From Leptolyngbya iicbica LK (lineage in GTDB: Bacteria; Cyanobacteriota; Cyanobacteriia; Phormidesmidales; Phormidesmidaceae): 64,000 nucleotides of DNA. Under the pieces are notes generated by a model. The model saw nothing but the letters and a program-made list of their open reading frames with translations. It was not told the origin of the DNA and did no database searches. This document shows positions 56,758 to 64,000 of this stretch, piece after piece. The stretch is from assembly GCF_004212215.1 (NCBI RefSeq), contig NZ_QVFV01000001.1:272740-336739 (forward strand), in the 5' to 3' direction. A program made the translations under genes and the position numbers. Within the stretch, counting starts at the first letter, position 1. The number at the start of each line of letters is the position of its first letter.

Positions 56758-58296
56758 TTAACGGAGCCCGATGGCAGCTAACAGCTTCAGCTGATCGGGG
56801 ACGGGCACCAGGGTATTGGCCGTGAGCCAACCGCTGGCCGCCACCGCTGGCAAGCCAATGCCGGGAAAGGTGGAATCGCCGCCGCAGAGCAAGCCATCGA
56901 GGGGCGTCGTGGGGCCGGGGAAGATCGCTTGGCCAGCCGCGATCGCGGGGCCATAGCTACCCCGGTGTCGGCGCAAAAAGCGTTCGTGCGTGAGGGGGGT
57001 GCCGACGAGGGAAACTTCGACGCGATCGCGAATGTCGGGAATCACTCGCTCCAGGGCTTGCCACATGACTTGGGAACGTTCCGTCTTGAGTTGCTGGTAG
57101 GCGTCGCTGCGGCGATCGAGCCCTTGCCACAGGTCGTAGGGTTCGTTGCCGGGAGTGTAGACGTGGATCATGTCTTTGCCGGGGGGAGCCAGGGTGCGAT
57201 CGAGGCGGGAGGGGATGGAGATGAGTACCACATTTTGCGGGGCGGTGACGCCCATTTCCCAGTCATTCACCACGATGTGATGGCAGGCCAAGTCATCGGG
57301 CAGGCCGGTGGCGTCGATGCCAAGATGGAGGTGCATGAAGCTGTCGCAGGGGGGCAGGTCTTGCCGCTGACGGCGCAGCGATCGCGTGGCGGGATGATCG
57401 GGCAGCAGTTTCAGCGTGTCCCAAATGGAAGCGTTAGAAACGACGGCGCGTTTGGCATGGAGGGTTTCACCGGAGCGGAGGCTGACACCGGAGGCGCGAT
57501 CGCCTGTTACCAAAATTTCCTCGACGTGCGCCCCGAGACGGAGCGTGCCGCCGTGCTTTTCCAATCCCCGCACTAGGGCATCCACCAGGGCCGCACTGCC
57601 CCCGACGGGATAATCGAGCTGCACACCGGGGCGATACCAATCGGCAAACATGAAGGCCATCTCGGCAGCGCTAGTGCCAGACGCGGGCAGGCCCGATAGC
57701 AAGAAGCACAGCAGATCCAACCAATTACGGAGAAAGCGATCGCTCACCACTCGCTCCATCAGGCGGCTAAATGGCCCGGTGAGATCGAAAATGCGGGGGG
57801 CGTGGCGCAGCATCGGCCAGGCATAGGGTGCCGCTGTTTGTAAACCGCCCCAGTCAAAGCGCAGCGCTGCCGGGGGCAAGGCGACGACAGCTTCGCCATA
57901 GGGCTGCATGAAGGTTTGGAGGGCGCGCCATTGGGCGATCGCGTCGGCTCCCCGCAACTCGCCCAACACCTCACAAAACTGATCGGCCCCGACCTGAGTA
58001 TCAAAGGTGCCTTCGGGTAGGCAGCAGCCCCAGGTGTCATAGGTATGCCACTCAGGGGCTTCGCCAATGGCATCGAACACGTGGCGCAGCGGATTGTGGG
58101 AAGGACGGTAGGACAGCCCGGAATAGAGCGATGGCCCGGAGTCGAAGGTGAAGCCGTCTCGCTCAAAGCCGTGGGCGGCCCCACCGGGAATCGTGTGGCT
58201 TTCGCACACCACTACATCGAGTCCGTAACGGGCTAATAAAGCCGCACAGCTCAGGCCCCCGATGCCACTGCCAATCACCACCACGTCTGTTTTCAT
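56758..58296 (-). CDS. FAD-dependent carotenoid-type oxidoreductase (CrtH/phytoene desaturase family)
   Basis: A 512-residue flavoprotein. The N-terminal dinucleotide-binding motif is VVVIGSGIGGLSCAALLARYG, followed by ESHTIPGGAAHGFERDGF, the classic phytoene-desaturase-type region. At the C-terminus GLLCGGDSTFPGIGLPAVAASG is the second FAD-binding motif of CrtI/CrtISO enzymes. It most resembles CrtH (prolycopene isomerase) and its paralogs; which one cannot be fixed here. Length is normal. No carotenoid genes adjoin. Confidence 0.85.
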   Translation of the reverse strand: MKTDVVVIGSGIGGLSCAALLARYGLDVVVCESHTIPGGAAHGFERDGFTFDSGPSLYSGLSYRPSHNPLRHVFDAIGEAPEWHTYDTWGCCLPEGTFDTQVGADQFCEVLGELRGADAIAQWRALQTFMQPYGEAVVALPPAALRFDWGGLQTAAPYAWPMLRHAPRIFDLTGPFSRLMERVVSDRFLRNWLDLLCFLLSGLPASGTSAAEMAFMFADWYRPGVQLDYPVGGSAALVDALVRGLEKHGGTLRLGAHVEEILVTGDRASGVSLRSGETLHAKRAVVSNASIWDTLKLLPDHPATRSLRRQRQDLPPCDSFMHLHLGIDATGLPDDLACHHIVVNDWEMGVTAPQNVVLISIPSRLDRTLAPPGKDMIHVYTPGNEPYDLWQGLDRRSDAYQQLKTERSQVMWQALERVIPDIRDRVEVSLVGTPLTHERFLRRHRGSYGPAIAAGQAIFPGPTTPLDGLLCGGDSTFPGIGLPAVAASGWLTANTLVPVPDQLKLLAAIGLR

Positions 58297-58485
58297 TCGG
58301 TTCTCAATCGCCCATTTTTCTCTTAGTGTGGCGAAAATTTGGCGGGGCTGTAAAGGCGAGGGGAAAGGGGGCGATCGCGGGCCAATTTGGGCTAAGGCGG
58401 TGTTGATATCGGCCCTCCATGTCGGAATTCTTTATCTAGGGGTTAAAACTGAGAGGAGAGTTGTTGACTTGCCCCGCATAATTTG

Positions 58486-61400
58486 ATGAGCACTAAGCGA
58501 TTTCGGGTGGCCTTTTCCTTTGCCGGAGAAAAGCGCGCCTTTGTTGAACGGGTAGCGGCGCTACTGGCCGACTGTTTTGGCGAAGCGCAGATTCTCTACG
58601 ACAAATATTGCGAAGCGGAATTTGCTCGTTACGACCTGGGCATCTATTTGCCGCGACTCTACAGCGAACAGTCTGATCTGATTGTGCCGGTGCTGTGCTC
58701 AAACTACGACCAGAAACACTGGACTGGCTGGGAATGGGTGCATATCTACGGCTTGCTGACAAAAACTGACGGCGAGCGGGTAATGCCCTGTCGCTTTGAC
58801 TATGCCACTGCCGATGGGCTCAGCCCTGTTTCTGGCTTTGTTGAATTGGATAACAAAACGCCCGAGCAGTTGGCAACCCTTATCCTGGAACGGTTGGCCG
58901 TTAACGAGCATCGGCCGAAGGACTACTACACGTGCACCGCCAAATTTGTCAGAAATGATGCCACAAGCCGTCAACCTAGCGTTAAGGTTCCTTATAGTAA
59001 TTTACCCCAGGTGCAACCTTCTTTTGAGCGAGATACTACCTCTGCTCATCCCCCAACCCGCGATTTTTTCATCAGCTACACTAAGCCAGACCGGGCTTGG
59101 GCCGAATGGATTGGTTGGATGCTCGAAGAAGCTGGTTACACCATTTTTATTGACGTGTGGGATTTTCGACCCGGCTCCAATTTTTCCATCGAGATGGATA
59201 AAGGCACCCAGTGTCGGCAAACCATCGCTGTCTTGACGCAAAACTATCTCAAGGCCCGCTACACCAAACCCGAATGGGCCGCCGCCTTTGCTGACGATCC
59301 GGAAGGTGATAATCGTAAATTCATTCCCATTCGTGTGGAAGATTTCAACCCCTCCGGGTTACTGAAATCCATCGTTTACGTTGATTTTGTTGGAGTTGAC
59401 TCGCACCAGGAAGCGAGGCAGCGTCTCCTGAATGCATTGAAGGAGCGAGGTAAACCGGATACCCCACCTATCTTTCCTGGCGATCTCAATCTTGACGCGG
59501 CTCTAGAGATAGCGGCTACAGAGCGCGCTAAGCCTGACAGTCAGCCGTCCTTCCCGGCCCTTGCCGATAGGATAATAGAACAGACCGCCAACCCTTTTCT
59601 TCCGCTGTACGGTGGGATAGAAGAAGCCGATCAGTTTTTCAACTGTGAAAGTCTGCTCAAAACTGTGTTCGAGTTGTTGAACACGAATCACAATTTGGCT
59701 CTCATTGGCAAACATAATTCAGGCAAGTCTTCGCTACTAAGAGCTATTGTTCGCCAAGCTCCGAAGCGGTTAACGGTAGATCGCGCACCAATCTATCTCG
59801 ACTTGACCAATGTGTTTGCGGAAGAAGACTTCTTTGAAGATCTTTGTGAAGCAATAGGGTTGGAACAATTAGAAGGAAAGGCTTTAGTACGAAAGCTGAA
59901 TAAAGAGAAAGGCAAACATAAATATCTTCTGTTACTAGATGAAGTAGAACGGTTTTGCCAGGAGGGATTCACACGCAGAATTCGCGAGCAGTTACATGGC
60001 ATTGCCAATACCAATGATTCTCCCATCAAGTTAGTAATTGCAGCTCGGGTCTCGCTCGATCAACTTTTTCCAGATAGTAATCAAGATCGAGAAGTCACTC
60101 CAATTGAAAATATTTGCATGGAACAAGGAGTACCTGCCTGGACTGAAGTTATGTGTCGCGAATTCATTATCAACCGTCTAAACGGCAGCCCCTTCAAATT
60201 TTCGGATCAAGAAATCGCTCAACTTGTTAAGGGTAGTGACGGCAATCCTCAGCAACTCATACAAACCTGCCACGAACTGTATAACCAATACCGTATGACT
60301 TATACGGAGCTCGAAGTAAAGCAAGAAGAACAAGTTAGCCAAACTACTAAACTCCCTCCAAAGCTGCCTCATGGCGCGGAGAAATTCACCATGATGAGTA
60401 TATTGGCACAGTTTCAGCAGGCAAAAACTGCCTCAGAAATTGCAGCGCTTGGGATAAATAAATTTCCAATAGATCTACTACATCCCATAACTTGGAAGGC
60501 AATGCAGCGATTTGGCCACGTGATTTCTGACACGAAAACAGCGGCAGGAAGTGCATCGCGAACCTCTAAAGCATTTTCGTCGAACCGAGCATTAGGAGAG
60601 CTTCAGAATATTCTCGATTACATCGACGATGTACCAGAAGCGGAGCGCGGAGTGATTGAGGAAATTGTCAAACAGTGGCGCAATGCCTTGCTTGATATGG
60701 CGACTTCTGGGGGTGAGCAGACTATTACTACTCCCGTTCAAAACCCCTACATTGTCGGCGATCCGGTGGAGGGCAATCTGTTTGTGGGGCGAGAGGATGT
60801 GCTGCGGCAGTTGGAGGAGCTTTGGTTAATGGGGCAGCAGATGCAGTCGGTAGTGCTGTATGGCCATCGCCGCATGGGCAAGACCTCCATTCTGCGCAAT
60901 GCCGCCAAGACGGTGGGGGCGGGGTTGCGGCTGGTGTATGTGAACATGCTGCGATCTGCCAGTGCCGAGTCCATTAGCGATGTGCTGCTGGCGATCACCG
61001 ATGAGCTAGCGGCGGTAATGAATGTGCCGCCGCCCAGTGATGAAGAGATGATGGCGCAGCCAATGCGGACGTGCGATTGTTACCTCAAGCGCATCCTCGA
61101 CAACCTGAGCAACGACGAAACCCTGATTATCGCGATCGATGAATTCGAAAAAATTGAAGAGCTGATTGATACGGGCAAGCTCGCTCCTGACTTCATCGCT
61201 TACTTGCGGGGGCTAGTGCAGATGAGTCCCAAACTGGGCTTTGCCTTCGCCGGACTCCACACCCTGGAAGAAATGACACAGGACTATTTCAATCCCTTCT
61301 TTGCCAGCGTCATCCCCATCAAAGTCGGATTCCTGCAACCAGGGGCGGTGCACCAACTGCTAGCGAATCCGGGGGGTGAGTTTTTGCTCGACTACGATCG

Positions 61401-61845
61401 CGCCGCCCTCGATCTCATCTATCAACTCACTAGCGGCCAACCCTATCTCACCCAACTCGTCGGCTTCCAGCTCGTGCGCCGCTACAACAATCTGGTCTTT
61501 GAGCAGGGCCGCGAGCAGTCTGCTATTTTCACCGTCGCGGATGTCGATACCGTCACCACTGACCCCGAGTTCTTCCAGCTGGGGCGCTACTACTTCACCG
61601 GTGTCTGGGATCAAGCCGGACTCGACGTCCCCGAACAGCGTCCTGTGCTAACGGCCCTCGCCCCTCATCCAGACGGCCTCAGCCTTGATGACCTGGCCCA
61701 CACTGCCCGCCTCAGCCCCACCCAACTCACTGCCGCCCTCACTCGCCTCGATCGCCATGATGTCGTCACCGTCGACAACAACCAAGCCCGCATTCGCGTC
61801 GAGCTGTTCCGCCGCTGGCTGCAGCAACAACAGCCTCAGGAATAA
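58486..61845 (+). CDS. Two TIR-like domains plus two STAND NTPase modules
   Basis: A 1119-residue protein. Domain order: TIR-like 1 (about residues 5-140; AFSFAGEKR, putative catalytic Glu83 in TGWEW), TIR 2 (about 190-320; FFISYTKPD, Glu263 in KPEWAAAF), P-loop 1 (GKHNSGKSS about 408, Walker B LLLLDEVER about 483) with NPF lead, a helical linker (about 620-750), and P-loop 2 (GHRRMGKTS about 793, Walker B IIAIDEFEK about 881) preceded by NPYIVGDPV and followed by a winged-helix-like end. STAND NTPases with TIR are typical of antiviral Avs-like sensors; the role here is inferred. The DNA of about 59560-60720 is visibly AT-richer than the 3' part. ATG 58486; a TTG precedes it. Confidence 0.9.
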   Translation: MSTKRFRVAFSFAGEKRAFVERVAALLADCFGEAQILYDKYCEAEFARYDLGIYLPRLYSEQSDLIVPVLCSNYDQKHWTGWEWVHIYGLLTKTDGERVMPCRFDYATADGLSPVSGFVELDNKTPEQLATLILERLAVNEHRPKDYYTCTAKFVRNDATSRQPSVKVPYSNLPQVQPSFERDTTSAHPPTRDFFISYTKPDRAWAEWIGWMLEEAGYTIFIDVWDFRPGSNFSIEMDKGTQCRQTIAVLTQNYLKARYTKPEWAAAFADDPEGDNRKFIPIRVEDFNPSGLLKSIVYVDFVGVDSHQEARQRLLNALKERGKPDTPPIFPGDLNLDAALEIAATERAKPDSQPSFPALADRIIEQTANPFLPLYGGIEEADQFFNCESLLKTVFELLNTNHNLALIGKHNSGKSSLLRAIVRQAPKRLTVDRAPIYLDLTNVFAEEDFFEDLCEAIGLEQLEGKALVRKLNKEKGKHKYLLLLDEVERFCQEGFTRRIREQLHGIANTNDSPIKLVIAARVSLDQLFPDSNQDREVTPIENICMEQGVPAWTEVMCREFIINRLNGSPFKFSDQEIAQLVKGSDGNPQQLIQTCHELYNQYRMTYTELEVKQEEQVSQTTKLPPKLPHGAEKFTMMSILAQFQQAKTASEIAALGINKFPIDLLHPITWKAMQRFGHVISDTKTAAGSASRTSKAFSSNRALGELQNILDYIDDVPEAERGVIEEIVKQWRNALLDMATSGGEQTITTPVQNPYIVGDPVEGNLFVGREDVLRQLEELWLMGQQMQSVVLYGHRRMGKTSILRNAAKTVGAGLRLVYVNMLRSASAESISDVLLAITDELAAVMNVPPPSDEEMMAQPMRTCDCYLKRILDNLSNDETLIIAIDEFEKIEELIDTGKLAPDFIAYLRGLVQMSPKLGFAFAGLHTLEEMTQDYFNPFFASVIPIKVGFLQPGAVHQLLANPGGEFLLDYDRAALDLIYQLTSGQPYLTQLVGFQLVRRYNNLVFEQGREQSAIFTVADVDTVTTDPEFFQLGRYYFTGVWDQAGLDVPEQRPVLTALAPHPDGLSLDDLAHTARLSPTQLTAALTRLDRHDVVTVDNNQARIRVELFRRWLQQQQPQE

Positions 61846-61894
61846 CGCTAGTAGCGTCGGATAGAGTCCCAAGCTGGGGGCATTGCGGCCCCAC

Positions 61895-63442
61895 TTACGC
61901 TTGTATCTGCAACGTCCCCATCATGCCGCGATCTTCGTGATCGAGAATGTGGCAGTGGTACACCGTTTTGCCAGGATAGTCGCGAAAGGCGATGCGGATG
62001 CGGGCCGTTTCACCGGGGGCGACATTCACAATATCCTTCCAAGCACGATAAGGTGCGGGCTCACCGTTGCGAGCCATGATTTGAAACTTATTGGTGTGGA
62101 CATGGAAGGGATGAGCCATCATGCCGGTGTTGATGATTTCCCACTCTTCCACCGCGTTCAGAGCAACTTGGGTGTCGATGCGATCGTGGGCAAAGGGTTG
62201 GCCGTTAATCAAAAACACCATGCCGCCGCCCATACCCATACCCATGCCGCCACCCATGCCGTGATTCAGCGTGAACTGTCGCACCTGCTGCGGTTCTGGC
62301 AGGGGCTCTACCGCAATCAGTTGGTTGGGCAATGGCGTGTCCTGGCGATCGCCCTCATAAACCACCGTCGCAATGGCTTCCAGTCCTGCCTCGCGGCGAC
62401 CTAGTTGGTCCGCGTTCCTCGGTGTTTCGGGGGCACCCATCATACCGGGGCCACGCCCCATGCCGCCCATCATGCCAGGGCCGCGTCCCAGGCCACCCAT
62501 CATGCCCTGCGCCGGATTAAATGCGCGATTCAACAGGCGATAGGAGCCGGGCGTCTGATCACCCCGCACGAGCACCTCCGCCCGCTCGCCAGGAGCCAGT
62601 ACCAGTTCATCCAGTTCCACTGGGGCCGCGATCGCCCCGCCATCCGTCGCAATCAGATGCAGTGGATGATTTGCTAACGACAGGGCAAAGAAGCGCGACG
62701 ACGATGCATTTAACAAACGGAGGCGCAGCAAGCCGCCGGGTGCGATCGCCACCGATGGATTGAACTGCCCATTGACCGTCAGCAAGTCCCCCACCCGGCC
62801 CGTCATTTGGGCCATGTGCCCCGGCTCCGGAATGGCACCGTTCGCGGTCAGGGCAAAATCCTTAAGCACCATAAAGGCTTCTTGCGCCGCCTGAATTTCG
62901 GGAATCTCGTCCAGTTGCCCGCGCACGACAAATAACCCCGCCAGACCGCCAAACAACTGTTCTGCCACCAAGCCATGCAAATGCGGGTGATACCAAAAGG
63001 TGCCCGCCGGATGATCGGCAGGAATCTGAAACTCGTACTGGTAGCGCTCTCCGGGCGGAATTTCCAGAAACACATTGTCCGCAGTGCCCGTGGGGGGAAT
63101 GTGGAGGCCGTGATAGTGCAGATTAGTGGGTTGATCGAGTCGATTGTCAAACTGCAAACGCACGGTATCGCCGGGGCGAGCCTCAAGTCGGGGGCCAGGC
63201 ATTTGGCCGTTGTAGGTCAGCAGAGACGCGGGGCGATCGCCCAACTGCACCGTCTGTGGTCGCGCCTGCAACGTCGCTTCCAACAATCCGCCTTGGCTCT
63301 GATACACCTTGGGCGTGGCGTCCATGGCGTTGCCCGCGTTGCTCGTGCTGAGCTGACCCAGCCAAGGACTCCGAGCACACCGAGGCGCGATCGCCGCACT
63401 CGCTCCGACCAAACCCCACTGTAAAAATCGTCGGCGTTGCAT
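61895..63442 (-). CDS. Tat-exported multicopper oxidase with Met/Gly-rich inserts
   Basis: A 515-residue periplasmic multicopper oxidase (CueO/SufI/laccase type) that oxidises Cu(I) or organics with O2. The N-terminus MQRRRFLQWGLVGASAAIA has a twin-Arg motif. Copper ligands: HYHGLH (about residue 109), WYHPHLHG (about 152), HPFHVH (about 444) and HCHILDHE near the end, giving the T1 and trinuclear sites. Met/Gly-rich inserts at about 312-337 and 393-410 (repeats of GMMGG and GMGMG) recall the Met-rich copper-sensing helix of CueO. ATG 63442; a TTG at 63457 is also in frame. A His-rich exported protein is divergent. Confidence 0.93.
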   Translation of the reverse strand: MQRRRFLQWGLVGASAAIAPRCARSPWLGQLSTSNAGNAMDATPKVYQSQGGLLEATLQARPQTVQLGDRPASLLTYNGQMPGPRLEARPGDTVRLQFDNRLDQPTNLHYHGLHIPPTGTADNVFLEIPPGERYQYEFQIPADHPAGTFWYHPHLHGLVAEQLFGGLAGLFVVRGQLDEIPEIQAAQEAFMVLKDFALTANGAIPEPGHMAQMTGRVGDLLTVNGQFNPSVAIAPGGLLRLRLLNASSSRFFALSLANHPLHLIATDGGAIAAPVELDELVLAPGERAEVLVRGDQTPGSYRLLNRAFNPAQGMMGGLGRGPGMMGGMGRGPGMMGAPETPRNADQLGRREAGLEAIATVVYEGDRQDTPLPNQLIAVEPLPEPQQVRQFTLNHGMGGGMGMGMGGGMVFLINGQPFAHDRIDTQVALNAVEEWEIINTGMMAHPFHVHTNKFQIMARNGEPAPYRAWKDIVNVAPGETARIRIAFRDYPGKTVYHCHILDHEDRGMMGTLQIQA

Positions 63443-63582
63443 ACCGTATCCGCTCAACTTACTTCTTTATTTAGGAAGTGGACAATCTAGGCTGATGCCC
63501 AACAGGCTTTTCAAGGCCATTACGCTCAGTCTAGACACTCCAGTAGACTGCAGGGTCTATAGTATGGGCGAAGTCAGGCAAA

Positions 63583-64000
63583 TTGCTGGGAGCCATCTTG
63601 CGTTGGGTATCGCGATTAACACTCGGAGCCGCTGGACTGCTGACGGTATCAACCACGCAATTGGCCGTGGCCCATACCGGACACCCCCACGGCGAAGCCG
63701 CAGACACCCCCACGGCGGATACCCCGACAACAGACACCCCAGAGCCAGAATCCCACTCGTCACCGCTGCATGCGGATGCCCTGGTACAGGAAATTGCGCA
63801 TCCCTATGGGGCGGTGATGGTGCCAGCGGTGCAGTTGGCAGAACAGGTCGACTTCACCGCGATCGCGGCCCTCACCGATGACAGTCCGATAGCTCAGCTC
63901 GCCTCTCCAGAAGGGTTGGTGGGCTTGGGGGAAACACTGTTCTGCCTTATGCTTGGCACTCCGCTGTTGCTGTATCTGGCCCGCGATCGCGGCTCCACAT
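63583..64000 (+). CDS. His-rich exported protein, partial at window end
   Basis: A frame open from after a TAG at 63544-63546 to the window end. It begins, at the likely TTG 63583, with a signal-peptide-like stretch (LTLGAAGLLTVSTTQLAVA) and then HTGHPHGEAA, acidic/Thr/Pro repeats and a later hydrophobic segment (FCLMLGTPLLLYLA) that could anchor the C-terminal part. His-rich N-terminus and its place next to a copper oxidase suggest metal handling; inference only. The 3' end is outside the window. Confidence 0.65.
   Translation, partial: MLGAILRWVSRLTLGAAGLLTVSTTQLAVAHTGHPHGEAADTPTADTPTTDTPEPESHSSPLHADALVQEIAHPYGAVMVPAVQLAEQVDFTAIAALTDDSPIAQLASPEGLVGLGETLFCLMLGTPLLLYLARDRGST

Noticed and set aside
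63495-63881. 128-codon plus-strand frame at the window end
   Set aside because: The frame shifted from it gives a signal peptide and coherent His-rich protein, while this one is Arg/Gly/Pro-rich, typical of a shadow frame.

Overview
The window is a stretch of cyanobacterial chromosome. The evidence is a complete phycocyanin operon (cpcB-cpcA-cpcC-cpcC-cpcD-cpcE-cpcF), the cyanobacterial NDH-1 subunit gene ndhN, a bacteriophytochrome, a chorismate lyase of the plastoquinone route, a CrtH-like carotenoid enzyme, and very frequent GCGATCGC (HIP1) octamers. Base composition is moderately GC-rich. The genus cannot be fixed from the window; a Leptolyngbya-like lineage is only a guess. No tRNA, rRNA or CRISPR array was seen.

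Layout. 1-9 kb: 3' end of ruvB, ftsE, a DUF2808 protein, an LpxB-related glycosyltransferase, rodA, murJ and a secreted S9 peptidase, i.e. mostly cell-envelope and division genes. 9-14 kb: a WcaI-like glycosyltransferase, ndhN and an intact IS4-family insertion sequence sitting inside a small palindromic repeat. 14-18.6 kb: a signalling cluster with a bacteriophytochrome hybrid kinase broken by a C9 homopolymer frameshift, a REC-GGDEF protein translationally coupled to it, and a start-less receiver remnant. 19-32 kb: metabolic and housekeeping genes (HAD phosphatase, GNAT, isocitrate/isopropylmalate dehydrogenase family, DUF697 GTPase, an orphan secreted or toxin-like protein, an MCE/ABC lipid-transport pair, a YvcK-like protein, a CDF metal exporter, a geranylgeranyl-reductase-family flavoprotein). 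32-44.5 kb: cysS, a Gfo/Idh/MocA oxidoreductase, an unrecognised 264-residue protein, a YdcF-like protein, a TenA protein, an FtsX-type permease with an HlyD adaptor, and a methyltransferase. 44.5-50 kb: the cpc operon on the minus strand with a long leader. 50-62 kb: accessory region with two TIR loci (below), interleaved with chorismate lyase and a carotenoid-type oxidoreductase. 62-64 kb: a Tat-exported multicopper oxidase with Met-rich inserts, divergent from a His-rich exported protein cut by the window end.

Most interesting content. (1) A 1119-residue protein with two TIR-like domains followed by two STAND-type P-loop NTPase modules, and a change of base composition inside the gene. (2) A two-gene unit of a TRPM/LSDAT-like SLOG protein and a winged-helix-TIR-TM-14x WD40 protein. 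Both look like NAD- or nucleotide-based immune sensors; the immune role is inference. (3) A family of about 107-bp three-stem-loop elements, four copies here, one split by the IS with a 9-bp target duplication. (4) The phytochrome frameshift in a poly-C run, upstream of a c-di-GMP synthase.
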